Source: Microbacterium sp. No. 7
GTDB lineage: Bacteria > Actinomycetota > Actinomycetes > Actinomycetales > Microbacteriaceae
Direction of reading: 5' to 3'
DNA length: 64,000 bases
Assembly (NCBI RefSeq): GCF_001314225.1
Contig: NZ_CP012697.1
Span: forward strand, 3,472,001 to 3,536,000
Of this stretch, positions 52,052-61,124 are shown one piece after another. Position 1 is the stretch's first letter; each line of letters starts with the position of its first letter. Made by a program: the position numbers and the translations under genes. The notes under the pieces were generated by a model that was not told the DNA's origin, searched no databases, and saw only the letters and a list, made by a program, of their open reading frames with translations.

Positions 52052-52999
52052 TCAGCCGTTGGGGACGTTCACGGACTGGAGCTCCTGGATCTGCAAGGCC
52101 ACGGTGCTGTCCGCGGTGAGCGGGATGGTTCCGCTCTGCCCCCCACCTGCCCAGTCGATGTCCCATTGGCTGCGGGCGGTGACGGTGTAGTAGCCCTGCG
52201 GCTGCTGCTTACTGGTGCGGGTGTACAGGTGACCGCAGTCCGGCGAGGGCTCCAGTCCGCGCGCTTCCTGGTACGGGGTCCCCGGTCCAGCGCAGGCGAC
52301 GGTCGCACCGTCGCCCATGACCCACACCACGCCGGTGACTTGCGCGGTGACGGCGATCGTCTGCCCCCCGAGCGTCGCGGTGACCGTATAGGGTCCCCAG
52401 TTCTGCGTCGTGCGGTTCTGCGCCCACAGCCAGATCGGGATGCCGACGTGCCCGCGGCGATGACCCCACTCGGCGTTCACTTCGGGTGCCATACCGATGT
52501 CGATTCCGTAGAAGTTCATGGTCTGGATGATGCGCGCTGCGGCTTGACCGGGGGTGAGTCCCAAGCCGGGTGGCGGCTGGGTGAGCCAGTGACCGGTGGC
52601 AACGACATACATGGCACCCGGCGCATAGGGCGTGCACAGATACCATGCCCCAGACGAGTCAGCACCCGGCGGGGGCGGGTGCTCGCCGAGGACGGCCGGA
52701 TCGCGCAGCTCCCAGTAGCACTGGCTCGCGTTGCTCCAATGCCCATGCTCAGACACGCACGGCACCTCCACGTACCCGCTGCCGACATCGGCGAGGCATT
52801 GCGCCGGCCCCGGCGTCACCCCGGTGTGAGGGTCCGGTGCTGGATCCGTCGGCGGCCGATCCAGCTGGATCGTGCATGCCAAAGCGATCGCGTCGCATTC
52901 GGGTTCTTGAACGTCCGCGCGAGCCGGCAGCGGTGCGATCGCGCCCAGCAGAGCGAGCACAGCCAGAAGAGCGAGCGAGTTGCGACGAAGTCTCAGCAT
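52052..52999 (-). CDS. secreted protein of unknown function in the Tad operon
   Basis: 315 residues with a signal peptide (LALLAVLALLGAIAPLPARA, cleavage near 28) and at least six Cys that could form disulfides (C-D-A-I-A-L-A-C; Q-C-L-A-D; V-P-C-V; Q-C-Y-W-E-L; Y-L-C-T-P). Late beta-rich part with GPYTVTATLGGQTIAVTAQV. No named family. Overlaps the lipoprotein gene by 7 bp, so it belongs to the same operon. Confidence 0.75.
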   Translation of the reverse strand: MLRLRRNSLALLAVLALLGAIAPLPARADVQEPECDAIALACTIQLDRPPTDPAPDPHTGVTPGPAQCLADVGSGYVEVPCVSEHGHWSNASQCYWELRDPAVLGEHPPPPGADSSGAWYLCTPYAPGAMYVVATGHWLTQPPPGLGLTPGQAAARIIQTMNFYGIDIGMAPEVNAEWGHRRGHVGIPIWLWAQNRTTQNWGPYTVTATLGGQTIAVTAQVTGVVWVMGDGATVACAGPGTPYQEARGLEPSPDCGHLYTRTSKQQPQGYYTVTARSQWDIDWAGGGQSGTIPLTADSTVALQIQELQSVNVPNG

Positions 53000-53607
53000 G
53001 ACTCTGGCTCAGTTGGTGATGGAGTGTCGAATACGATCCAGGATTGGGTGGTCGGCCGGTAGACCAGGACGGGCTGGAAGCGCACGCGGCGATCCTCAGC
53101 AACCGGAACAGGGCCGCCATCCGTGTACAGCAACTCGACTTCGCTGGAGTCGTAGCATCCGTCGAGGGTGACGGTTCCGAATGGGATGGCGGTGCCGTCG
53201 ACGACGGCTTCGGATGCCTGCCCGGATGTTGTTTCGAAGCGGAACTGCCCTTCGGCATGGATGCCCTGCGCGGCCAGCTGCGAGGCCTCGTCGCGCAGCC
53301 GGATTTCGGCGGCTCCGCCGGCCAGGGCGGCGACGTCGTGCTGTCCGGACGGGTCGGCGTAGACCTCGGAACGCAGCAGCATGTACTGATCGATGGTGTC
53401 GATCGCCTGCGCGATCGCTTCGTCGGCGGACGCAGGCGGGTCCACAGGCTCCGGGGTGGTGGGGGTTGGTCTCGGGGTGGGCGTGGTCGTGGGGGTGGCT
53501 GCGGTGCCGGACGGGGTCGGGGTGGGAGGGACGGTCGGCGCGCATCCAGGGAGCAGGACGACAGCGAGGGCTAGCACGGCGATGGAGAAGGCTCGAGAGA
53601 TGGGCAT
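52993..53607 (-). CDS. lipoprotein of unknown function
   Basis: 204 residues. Lipobox L-P-G-C near residue 22, a Thr/Pro linker (TPTPSGTAATPTTTPTPRPT), then a soluble domain with W-I-V-F-D-T near the end. Anchored outside the membrane. Its position between pilus-subunit-like genes and the secreted protein suggests an envelope role in the Tad machine. Confidence 0.78.
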   Translation of the reverse strand: MPISRAFSIAVLALAVVLLPGCAPTVPPTPTPSGTAATPTTTPTPRPTPTTPEPVDPPASADEAIAQAIDTIDQYMLLRSEVYADPSGQHDVAALAGGAAEIRLRDEASQLAAQGIHAEGQFRFETTSGQASEAVVDGTAIPFGTVTLDGCYDSSEVELLYTDGGPVPVAEDRRVRFQPVLVYRPTTQSWIVFDTPSPTEPESC

Positions 53608-53615
53608 GCGTGCTC

Positions 53616-53990
53616 CTAACGGCTGACCAATTGTGCAGAGGCGGTCGCCTCGGCGTACAGGACGTCCAGGCCGAGGACAACGGAGAAGATCGTGTCGTAG
53701 CTCGTCGTGACGGTGACGGTGACGGTGTCTGCTGTGACGGTCGCTTCAGCGGTCGCGCCGGCGGCGTGGACGTAGTCCTCGGCGGCAGCGCGAGCCGCGG
53801 TGGGGTCGATAGCGACGGACCCGGTGGCGACGATGTGACCGGAGACGGCGTTCGCGCCGACCCGTGCCGCGTCTTGGGCGAGAGTAGTGGCGCGCTGATG
53901 AGCGAGGATCTGGCCGCCACCATCGACGACCCAGCCGATCACCACGATCAGGGCGAGGACGGCAACGGCGACGTAGCTGCTGGCTTTCAA
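53616..53990 (-). CDS. TadE/TadG-like pseudopilin (Tad operon)
   Basis: 124 residues, one N-terminal transmembrane helix (VAVAVLALIVVIGWVVDGGG) then a short extracellular beta-rich part, A-R-V-G-A-N-A-V in the helical stalk. Typical of actinobacterial TadE/RsaA-like proteins. ATGA overlap with the following pilin-like gene upstream. Confidence 0.75.
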   Translation of the reverse strand: MKASSYVAVAVLALIVVIGWVVDGGGQILAHQRATTLAQDAARVGANAVSGHIVATGSVAIDPTAARAAAEDYVHAAGATAEATVTADTVTVTVTTSYDTIFSVVLGLDVLYAEATASAQLVSR

Positions 53991-54448
53991 GATCGCTCCC
54001 GGTAGCGGTCGACCGGGTTAATGCCGGTCGCGGTGAGAGACGTGGTCAAAGGGGTTCCTGCGAACGGCAGGTCGACGAGCGCAATGGTGCAGGTGATCGT
54101 GACGCGGACGATGCCGATCTCTCCGAGCGGCGCGTCCAGTCCGGAGGAATCCACGATGACGGTGAGGTGCTGACAAGAGACGCCCTGTGCTTCGACGGCG
54201 CGTCGGGCGGCGGTAGCGGCTGCGGTGTCTGCGGTGGCGGCATCGCGCAGCAATGAGATCTCGCGGGCCGCGGTGGCCGCTGCCGCGTGCAGGCTGGTAT
54301 CGGCGTGGGCGACCCAGCCGAAGGAGATCGTGAAGCCGAGCAGGACGATCACGCCGAGGGCGAGGACGGCGGTCTCGGCGGACATGTCCATCTCCCCTCG
54401 CTGCCGGCGGTGTGGGGCGAGGAGGCGACGGAGCGTCACCCCGCCCAT
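53987..54448 (-). CDS. TadE-like protein
   Basis: 153 residues from the ATG at 54448, which overlaps the previous gene's stop. R-R-Q-R-G-E-M-D-M-S-A-E-T-A-V-L precedes one hydrophobic helix (ALGVIVLLGFTISFGWVAH), the usual TadE start (R-G-x-x...E then helix). Soluble beta-rich tail. A longer frame to 54490 exists but has a less likely N-terminus. Confidence 0.78.
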   Translation of the reverse strand: MGGVTLRRLLAPHRRQRGEMDMSAETAVLALGVIVLLGFTISFGWVAHADTSLHAAAATAAREISLLRDAATADTAAATAARRAVEAQGVSCQHLTVIVDSSGLDAPLGEIGIVRVTITCTIALVDLPFAGTPLTTSLTATGINPVDRYRERS

Positions 54449-54858
54449 CGTTCCACCGGTCCCGTGTAGGTGCCGCGGACGTCCAGCCATACCCAGCCGG
54501 GGATGATCCCGGGCGCCCGCCCGGTCACGGTCACGGTCAGCTCGGTGCCAGTGTTCTGGATGTCGGTGCTGGCCTGCAGCAGCTCGCCGCCGCGAACGGC
54601 CAGGAACGCGGTTGCGGCGGCGTGCCCGTCGGTCGGGGTGGCATTCAGGCCGTGGGCGCCGTTGAACGCGACCGCGGCGGCGGCCTGGGCGACCTGCGCG
54701 GCGTGGAAGTAGAACCCCAGCTGCAGGCCGGTGAAGGTCAGCAGCAGCAGGAACGGGTACAGGATCGCGGCTTCCGCGACGCCGCGCTGACGTCGATCGG
54801 GGGCGAGCAGCCGCGCGAGCCTGCGCCCCGGCGGAGGGCGGCGTGTCGGCGGGCGCAT
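54436..54858 (-). CDS. TadE-family protein
   Basis: 140 residues. R-R-Q-R-G-V-A-E-A-A-I-L-Y-P-F-L-L-L-L-T is the classical TadE motif (R-G-x-x-x-x-E-x-A-L-x-x-P), followed by a helix and an outside domain. Pseudopilin needed for Tad pilus or secretion function. Overlaps the next gene by 13 bp. Confidence 0.88.
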   Translation of the reverse strand: MRPPTRRPPPGRRLARLLAPDRRQRGVAEAAILYPFLLLLTFTGLQLGFYFHAAQVAQAAAAVAFNGAHGLNATPTDGHAAATAFLAVRGGELLQASTDIQNTGTELTVTVTGRAPGIIPGWVWLDVRGTYTGPVERWAG

Positions 54859-54861
54859 GCG

Positions 54862-54978
54862 TCAGCCGATCACCGGGTTCAAGGTTCCGGTGGCGAACGC
54901 GGTGATCAGCGCCACGACGACACCGGCCAGCAGGATACCGCCGACGAGCAGCACCGCGCGGGTGGGGATCTCATCCAT
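54862..54978 (-). CDS. 38-residue membrane peptide (candidate minimal pilin-like subunit)
   Basis: Starts M-D-E-I-P-T-R-A, then one hydrophobic helix (VLLVGGILLAGVVVALITAF) and a short tail. GAGGAA lies 6 nt upstream. It sits between tadC and tadE, where a Flp pilin is often found, but it lacks the usual G/E-rich leader and conserved Glu-Tyr of Flp pilins. Either a very short pilin-like subunit or a small membrane helper. Confidence 0.6.
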   Translation of the reverse strand: MDEIPTRAVLLVGGILLAGVVVALITAFATGTLNPVIG

Positions 54979-55036
54979 GATGTGTTCCTCTTCTTTCTCT
55001 CTTTCTAGATGCGTCACGAGGTCGTGGCGCATCGGG

Positions 55037-55921
55037 TCAGCGGGCGATGATCGCCATCACGGCCGGGGTGATGAACAGTCCGGCAAGGACGAAGACGGTC
55101 AGAGCCAGAGGGGGGCCGATCTTCACGCTCTGCGCGTTGGCCTCGGCATGCGCCTGGGTGACGATGGCATTGCGCAGCGCGTCGCCGGCGCCGCGGAGCG
55201 AGTCGGTGACGCGGGCGCCGTCGCCGGCGAGCCGCATGATCCGGGACGCGTCTTGCAGGGCGGGAACCTGGATCTGTGAGGCCAGGTGCTCGAGCGCGTC
55301 CCACTGGGTCTGCCCGGTGTACTCGGCGAGAGTGAGCTCCTCGCGCAGCCGCCGGAAGACCCAAGAGTCCGCGATCCCGGCGGCGTTGGCCATCGCACGG
55401 GCCGGTCCCGTCGCACCGTCGCTCAGTTCGACGGCGACCAGTCCGACATACACCGCCATCGCCTGGGTGAACTCGGCACGGGCGCGGGCCGCGCGGGTGC
55501 GGACCTCGCCCCCGGGGGATGCCCACCCCACGACGGCGCAGACCGCGGCGACCCCAAGCCACATCCACACCGGCAGCACAGGAAGCAGCATGGTCATCAC
55601 CGTCCCCACCAACAGCGGGGCGAGCAGGCCGACTCCGGCACCGACGACTCTGCGGTAGTGGAATGCCGCCGGCGACATGCCCACCAGGGTCAGGTCGGCG
55701 GTCGGGATGCGGAAACCGGGTGCGTCGGGCAGGTGCTGGTGCGCCCATTCGCCGATGACGCGCGGTGCGGCGCGTCCACCGCGCTGGTCGGGAGTTGTGG
55801 TGGTTCCCAGCCGTGCCAGCGCGGAGCCGATGTGGACGTGGCGGGGCGCGAATGCGCCGAGCAGCACGGCTGCGCCGGCGCCGATGAGCAGGCCGGGCAG
55901 GGCGAGCATCCACCCGGTCAT
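55037..55921 (-). CDS. TadC-like inner-membrane protein (type II secretion F fold)
   Basis: 294 residues. GspF-type layout: hydrophobic N-terminus, a cytosolic helical bundle (FTQAMAVYVGLVAVELSDGA, LRNAIVTQAHAEANAQSVKIGPPLAL) and a last membrane helix (VFVLAGLFITPAVMAIIAR). ATG 55921 overlaps the tadB stop (ATGA). Confidence 0.85.
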   Translation of the reverse strand: MTGWMLALPGLLIGAGAAVLLGAFAPRHVHIGSALARLGTTTTPDQRGGRAAPRVIGEWAHQHLPDAPGFRIPTADLTLVGMSPAAFHYRRVVGAGVGLLAPLLVGTVMTMLLPVLPVWMWLGVAAVCAVVGWASPGGEVRTRAARARAEFTQAMAVYVGLVAVELSDGATGPARAMANAAGIADSWVFRRLREELTLAEYTGQTQWDALEHLASQIQVPALQDASRIMRLAGDGARVTDSLRGAGDALRNAIVTQAHAEANAQSVKIGPPLALTVFVLAGLFITPAVMAIIAR

Positions 55922-56796
55922 GGTCGGTCCCCGGACGGTGTGAACAGGCGCGGCGCGGGCTTCTCCCGCAGGATCGCGCGCACCCACAGCAGCAACCCGA
56001 TGTAGCAGGCGATCCACAGTGCGAGCATCGCCTGCCCGACCGGGGTCGCATAGGCGGCGAACTGGCCGGACCGTCCGAATAGGGGCAGCACGAGGACCAC
56101 CCCGACGGTGATGAGGGTTACGATGCGCAGGCTCTGCCGCGGCTTGGCGCGGTCTGCCTCGATCGCTCGTCGCACGCGGACCTCGGCAGCCATCTCGTCG
56201 GCGAGCGCGTCGAGCGCGCGTGGCAGGTCGCCGGCGCGTTTGCGGGCGGCCTGGATGAGGTGCGCGGTGACTTTATCTGCGGCAGGGTCGGCGAAGTCGT
56301 CGGCGAATGCGCGCAGCGCTTCCTGGGTGTCCCATCCGCCGCGGAACCGGGACACCAGCGTGGCGACTTGCGGGCGGATGGTCTCTGCGGTGGCCGGAAG
56401 GGACAGCTGGATGACGTCTTCCACGCCGAGGGTGCCGGTCTGCACGAGCGCGGCGATGTTCCGCGTCCAGGCCGCGAGAGCCTCGGTCAGGGTCAGTCCG
56501 CGGGTGCTCGGTTTGGCGAGCACCTCGGGGAGGAACAGGAACCCTGCGGGGACGGCGATCAGCGCGACCGGCCAGCCGGAGATCAGCCAGGTTACGATGC
56601 CGGCGCCGACTCCGGCGAGCAGTCGTCCGCGCCGTCGGCCCAGCCGGCGGATCCCTGCCCGGACGCGATCGCGCAGGGAGGTGCGGGCGGGGGTGGACAG
56701 GCTGCGGGGCGCGGGGACGGTCAGCGCCCCGTAAAGGATGACGGCGGTGCCGGTGAGAGCGACAGAGATGGCGAGCACGGTGAGCAGGTGTGTCAT
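55918..56796 (-). CDS. TadB-like inner-membrane protein (type II secretion F fold)
   Basis: 292 residues. N-terminal and internal hydrophobic helices (LLTVLAISVALTGTAVILYG; WLISGWPVALIAVPAGFLFL), the GspF domain with GTLGVEDVIQLSLPA and RAFADDFADPAADKVTAHLIQ, and a C-terminal helix pair. Forms the platform together with TadC. ATGA overlap with tadA. Confidence 0.87.
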   Translation of the reverse strand: MTHLLTVLAISVALTGTAVILYGALTVPAPRSLSTPARTSLRDRVRAGIRRLGRRRGRLLAGVGAGIVTWLISGWPVALIAVPAGFLFLPEVLAKPSTRGLTLTEALAAWTRNIAALVQTGTLGVEDVIQLSLPATAETIRPQVATLVSRFRGGWDTQEALRAFADDFADPAADKVTAHLIQAARKRAGDLPRALDALADEMAAEVRVRRAIEADRAKPRQSLRIVTLITVGVVLVLPLFGRSGQFAAYATPVGQAMLALWIACYIGLLLWVRAILREKPAPRLFTPSGDRP

Positions 56797-58382
56797 CGTC
56801 TCCCCCCGGTGTGGAAGAACCCGTCGGGAAGGCCGACACGTTCGAGCTGCGTTCGGAGGGTCGGGGTGGGTTGCGTACCGGTGAAGGTGAGTTCGCTGGC
56901 GTCGGGGTCGTAGCGCATCAGCGGCTGGGCCAAAGGCGGACCCTTGTCCGTGGTGGGGGCGGTGACTTCAGCGATCTCGGTGACGATGTGCCGCGGCGCG
57001 GTCCCCGGGGCGGTGACCTCTCGCACCTGCACGATCAGGCGGATGTGCTGCTGGATGAGCCGTAGCGGATAGTAATCGTTGGTGAGGTTGCCTTCCTCGA
57101 TGATGAGGTTGGCAAGGCGGAAGATCGCGTCGGCGGGGCTCTCGGCGTGGATGGTGGCCAGCGACCCGCCGCCGATCTGCATGGACTCCATCATCGCTTT
57201 CACCTCCGCGCCACGGACCTCACCGACCAGTACTCGCTTCAGGTTGTGTCGCAGGGCGTCCTTGATCGCCTGACGCAGCGAGTACTCCCCGTGCGTTCCC
57301 TCCCCGGTGCCCTCACGCATCTGCAATGGCAGCACCGCCATGTGCCGGTGGGGAAGCTTGTGCAGATACAACTCGTACTCGGTCTCGACTGTCGCGATGA
57401 GCTCATCGCGGGGGATCGCGGCGGCGCACGCGCGCAGCAGGGTGGTCTTGCCGGCGCCGGGTTCGCCGGAGATGAGGATGTTCCGTTCTGCAGCGACTGC
57501 GGCGGCGAGCAGCCGCGCGGCGGGCTTGGTGAGTGTGCGCAGCCGGACCATGTCGTCCAGGTCGACGTCAACGTGATTGTGGATGCGGATCCCGGCGGAG
57601 GGTTGGGTGGCAACCGACGAGGCGAGCAGGTTCAGCCGCGCGCCGTCCAGGTCGATCCCGACTGACGCCTTCACGTCGGAGAACTCGCGGTGACGCTTCT
57701 TGGCGAGGTTCTGCAGCAGCCGCATCAGCTCGGCGTCGCTGCGGGCGATCGGAGGTTTGAGCGCATAACTGCCGTCCTGATAGCGGACGATCACCCGGTC
57801 GTGGCCGAGGATGTTGATACTCTTCGCTCCCGGTTCGGTGAGCAGCGGTTGCAGCCTGCCCCAGCGGAAGATCTCGTTGAACACCGCGTCGACGTAGCGA
57901 GCCCGCTCCTGTGGTGCCCAGTCGGCGTCTTGCCCGCGCTCCAACAGGACGTGGCGGGTGACGTAGTCGTTGACCACGCGGAGGATGATGTCCCGGTTCT
58001 CCAGGTCCCGTTCGCTGAGGTCCGGGGAGGTGGTGGCGGTGTCGAGGTAGACGGTCTCGCCCAGCCGGACCGCGTCGACCTGCGGGAGAAGATCGCTGGC
58101 GGCTTTCTGCAGCAGATCGACCAGATCCCAATCGACGGCGGCCTGCGCGCCGGTCGGAGGGGTGCTTTCCACCGCCGATCGGGATGCCTCGGTCGCCGGC
58201 GATGAGAGAGCTGGGTCGGCGGCCTGCGTCGTCGAGGCGGTCTCGAGCGGGGCGGGGGCGGGCTGCGCCGCGGCCAGTAGGTGTCGTGCCGCAGGCGGCA
58301 GATCCCGCAGCGGTGCGTCGTCGAACAGCGGCAGCGATCCGAGGTCGGCGGGCGCAGGTCCCCGGTTCCGAGTGTCAGCCAT
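56793..58382 (-). CDS. TadA/CpaF-type secretion ATPase
   Basis: 529 residues. N-terminal region of about 90 variable residues, then VirB11/CpaF core: Walker A ISGEPGAGKTTLLRA near 325, the Asp/His boxes (LPLQMREGTGEGTHGEYSL), Walker B-like LVGEVRGAEV near 410, and GGGSLATIHAESPADAI near 430. Hexameric motor that drives pilus assembly or export. ATG 58382 overlaps the TadZ stop by 8 bp. Confidence 0.94.
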   Translation of the reverse strand: MADTRNRGPAPADLGSLPLFDDAPLRDLPPAARHLLAAAQPAPAPLETASTTQAADPALSSPATEASRSAVESTPPTGAQAAVDWDLVDLLQKAASDLLPQVDAVRLGETVYLDTATTSPDLSERDLENRDIILRVVNDYVTRHVLLERGQDADWAPQERARYVDAVFNEIFRWGRLQPLLTEPGAKSINILGHDRVIVRYQDGSYALKPPIARSDAELMRLLQNLAKKRHREFSDVKASVGIDLDGARLNLLASSVATQPSAGIRIHNHVDVDLDDMVRLRTLTKPAARLLAAAVAAERNILISGEPGAGKTTLLRACAAAIPRDELIATVETEYELYLHKLPHRHMAVLPLQMREGTGEGTHGEYSLRQAIKDALRHNLKRVLVGEVRGAEVKAMMESMQIGGGSLATIHAESPADAIFRLANLIIEEGNLTNDYYPLRLIQQHIRLIVQVREVTAPGTAPRHIVTEIAEVTAPTTDKGPPLAQPLMRYDPDASELTFTGTQPTPTLRTQLERVGLPDGFFHTGGRR

Positions 58383-59226
58383 CGGATGCTCCGACCCGCG
58401 CGGGATGACGCCGTTGCGCGGTGATCAGCGGGTGGGCGAGGTCGTGGACGAACTTGCGGACCGCGCGCTGGTAGGGGTTTCGCGGGTTCCGTTCAGAGAT
58501 GCCTGCCGAGTATCCGGCTGCGCCGCGGGGAGAGAACGGCAGGGTGGCGATCACGTCTACGCCGACGCGTGTCTGGAAATCGTGGGCGTCGGTGTCGTGC
58601 CGGGTGGGCGGAGAGATCAGCAGCAGCCTCAAGTGCGACTCCCGGCCCAACGGGGCCAAGCCTGCCGTGAGTTCTGACATGCGGCCGATCACCCGGAAGA
58701 GGTCGGGGAGCGTGGCGCGAGCGACGATGACGACGCGGTCGCAGGCTTCCAGCAGCGCTTGCCGCGGCTCGGCACGGTGCAGCCGACCGAAGTCGACGAT
58801 CATGTCGGCACCGGAGTCAGCGAGCTGACCGGCCACAGCGGTGAGCGCGCTCCACAGCGAACTCGTGCCGACGGCGGCGTTCAGGTTGTCGAACCCCGGA
58901 ACGACCCAGAGCCGATGTCCGTCGCGTGTGGAGGGATGCGGCAGGTACGGGTCCCGGGGAAGGTCATGGATCGGCACGGACAGCGGAAGCGACGGATCCA
59001 GAAACGCGTCCGCGGTCAATTCCCCGCGAGTGTGCAGCAGCATCGCCTGGCTGAGGCTGCGGGAATAGTCCAGCCGCCCGCGCAGCAGCCCGGGCAGCAC
59101 CGCGCTCACATTAGAGGTGTCGGCCTCGATGAACAGCACCGGTCGCGGCCAGAGCAGGGCTGCCGCGACGGCGGCAGTGGTGACGCCGGGCGACCCCGCG
59201 ACGGAGGCGAATCCGATGATGGCCAT
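58375..59226 (-). CDS. TadZ/CpaE-like ParA-family protein with an altered P-loop
   Basis: 283 residues, MinD/ParA fold (GFASVAGSPGVTTAAVAAALLWP at the start, LFIEADTSNVSAVLPGL, DMIVDFGRL). The P-loop reads G-S-P-G-V-T-T: Val replaces the usual Lys before T/S, so nucleotide hydrolysis may be weak or absent. TadZ proteins localise the Tad machine at the cell pole. Not likely a plasmid ParA because it lies between SAF and TadA genes. Confidence 0.8.
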   Translation of the reverse strand: MAIIGFASVAGSPGVTTAAVAAALLWPRPVLFIEADTSNVSAVLPGLLRGRLDYSRSLSQAMLLHTRGELTADAFLDPSLPLSVPIHDLPRDPYLPHPSTRDGHRLWVVPGFDNLNAAVGTSSLWSALTAVAGQLADSGADMIVDFGRLHRAEPRQALLEACDRVVIVARATLPDLFRVIGRMSELTAGLAPLGRESHLRLLLISPPTRHDTDAHDFQTRVGVDVIATLPFSPRGAAGYSAGISERNPRNPYQRAVRKFVHDLAHPLITAQRRHPARVGASDG

Positions 59227-59232
59227 GGCTTT

Positions 59233-59910
59233 TCACCCCATCGGGTCCAGGATCAGGGCGAGCGTTCCCGCCGCGGCGCGGCTGGCCAGCGACGCGGCCT
59301 CGGTGGTGGGGACAAGGACGTCGACGATCGTGACCGTGTCGGTCTCGTCGCGGGTGACCGCGGCGACGACCGCCTCCACGGGCAGCGCGACCGTTTCGGA
59401 GGCGGGGCGGCCGGTGGCATCCAGCAACTGAGTGGCGACGAGGCGGACGTGATCGCCGGCGACGATTCGGCTCGCCGGCATCTGCCCCGGACCCAGCGGC
59501 ACCCCCACCATCGACTGACCGTCCGGCACTCCGACCTGCTCGGCCGTGTTCGCGCTGGTCAGCAGGCTCCCCGCGGGAAGGTCGACCGCCGCATACCGGT
59601 CGACGAGGCGGGAGGCGTCATCGATGGTAAACGCATCGACCGGCTCGTCTCCGGCGAGCTGGATCTCGCGGAGCTCGGACGCGTCGATGGGTTCACCGCG
59701 GAGGATCTCGCTGCCGGTGACGAAGACGCTGACGGAGTTGCCCGCCGAATTCAGCAGCACGGCAGACGCAAGCGTGCCCACCGCGACCAGGACGACGCCC
59801 GCCGCGATCACCGGCGCCCGCCGCCGCGTACGCACCGGCGGCGAGGGCGCGGGGCGGTCCGCGTGGGCAGGCGGTAGCGTCGGCGCGGACGCCTCGGTTG
59901 CCTGTGTCAT
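59233..59910 (-). CDS. SAF-domain protein, RcpC/CpaB-like
   Basis: 225 residues. One transmembrane helix (APVIAAGVVLVAVGTLASAVL) after a Pro-rich cytosolic start, then the SAF domain (VTGSEILRGEPIDASELREI ... LPAGSLLTSANT). First gene of the Tad-type operon. Start 59910 with GGAGGAG upstream. Confidence 0.85.
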   Translation of the reverse strand: MTQATEASAPTLPPAHADRPAPSPPVRTRRRAPVIAAGVVLVAVGTLASAVLLNSAGNSVSVFVTGSEILRGEPIDASELREIQLAGDEPVDAFTIDDASRLVDRYAAVDLPAGSLLTSANTAEQVGVPDGQSMVGVPLGPGQMPASRIVAGDHVRLVATQLLDATGRPASETVALPVEAVVAAVTRDETDTVTIVDVLVPTTEAASLASRAAAGTLALILDPMG

Positions 59911-60031
59911 CGGCTCCTCCCGCACACCCGTCCGGTCAGACGCGTCGACGGGGCGAGAACAGGAGGCTCACGCCAGCCGTGGGGAGTGCGCCCGCATACC
60001 CCACACAAGGAACGTCTGCCTGCGCCCATTG

Positions 60032-60835
60032 TCACGACCACCCGACCGATAAGTCAACAGCCCGCACCTCGAACGGTGCGGGTCCCTGGCGGAGTCCGGG
60101 TGGTGCCGCCGGGAGCGGCTGCTCTGCTCGGCCGATCTGGTCGCGGGCCGCGGTCGCCAGCCGGCGGCGTGCCCGGAAAGCGCGCTTGCGGACCGTGTCG
60201 TAGGCGACGGACATCTGCTCGGCCAGCTCCCGGCAGTCCAGGCCAAGCAGGTCGAGGCGGACGAGCAGCCGGACCTGCTCGGCATCCAACACCCCGGCGG
60301 TCATCGCCCACTGCAGTACGCCTGCCACCTGAACATCCGCGTCGACGACTTCCTCGCTGGTGATCTCGGCGGGTTCGGGCAGCAGGGCTGGGTCGCACGG
60401 GATCTCCCGGGCGGGCGGCTCGGCGGCGAGGATGGTCCGCAGGATCGCCAGCACGAGCGATCCGCGCGCGTTACGCAGTCCAGAGGTGACGCGAAACGTG
60501 CGGATCGTCTCCCACGCCGCTCCGACCGCGACCGCGACGGCGTCGGCGCCGGTGACGCTGCGCACGCTGGTGCGGGCGAACACCATTACCTTTGGCATCA
60601 TCAATGCCAGCACCGTGCGCTGCGCGTGTGCGTCGCCGGTGCCGGCGCGCTCGAGCAGTGCACGCAGAACCGTGTGGTCTCCGTCCGCGGACGGGGCACG
60701 CATCCGCGCCACCCACTCGCCGCCGGTGCCGACCCCCAGCTCGCCCAGATCGATGCGCGCTCGTGAATAGCACTCGTCCCATTCCCTGTCTAGTTGCGCG
60801 GTCAGTGCTGTGGTGCGGCGTCGCGTTTGCGGCAT
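60032..60835 (-). CDS. sigma-factor-like regulator
   Basis: 267 residues. C-terminal region 4-like HTH (LGLDCRELAEQMSVAYDTVRKRAFRARRRLATAA) and an upstream helical part (VMVFARTSVRSVTGADAVA) that would take the place of region 2. The usual region 2 core is not clear. ATG 60835 with GAGAGGAG. It diverges from the small operon to the right and lies 121 bp upstream of the Tad operon start, so it may control it (inferred). Confidence 0.7.
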   Translation of the reverse strand: MPQTRRRTTALTAQLDREWDECYSRARIDLGELGVGTGGEWVARMRAPSADGDHTVLRALLERAGTGDAHAQRTVLALMMPKVMVFARTSVRSVTGADAVAVAVGAAWETIRTFRVTSGLRNARGSLVLAILRTILAAEPPAREIPCDPALLPEPAEITSEEVVDADVQVAGVLQWAMTAGVLDAEQVRLLVRLDLLGLDCRELAEQMSVAYDTVRKRAFRARRRLATAARDQIGRAEQPLPAAPPGLRQGPAPFEVRAVDLSVGWS

Positions 60836-61124
60836 GTCTCGCTCCTCTCTCGTCGAGATGGGGAAACCCTGCCTGACGCCGGTGGAACGCGGTGTGGAAC
60901 GCGGCGTCCGCCATGGGGAACGGCTGTGGACGATCCCGTGGACTCAACCGAACGCCGTGTGGAAAATACCCGGTCAGGTGCTTCTTCGTCCGGCCTGCCC
61001 GGATGCGCGTCGATTTGCGTTCGTACGGTCCCCTCGAGTGCCTGATCGGCACTTAGTAGGAGTAGCAGGAACCCGGCCGACCGGTCAGGGCAGGAGCGAA
61101 ACCTGGAAGGGACGGTGGGCTCCG
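60836..61124. promoter_or_regulatory. divergent promoter region with direct repeats and a DnaA-box-like site
   Basis: Tandem 12-bp repeats GGTGGAACGCGG and TGTGGAACGCGG (60881-60904), then TGTGGAAAA at 60958-60966 (DnaA box TTTTCCACA on the other strand). It lies upstream of the ParB operon. An origin or operator function is a guess. Confidence 0.35.
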
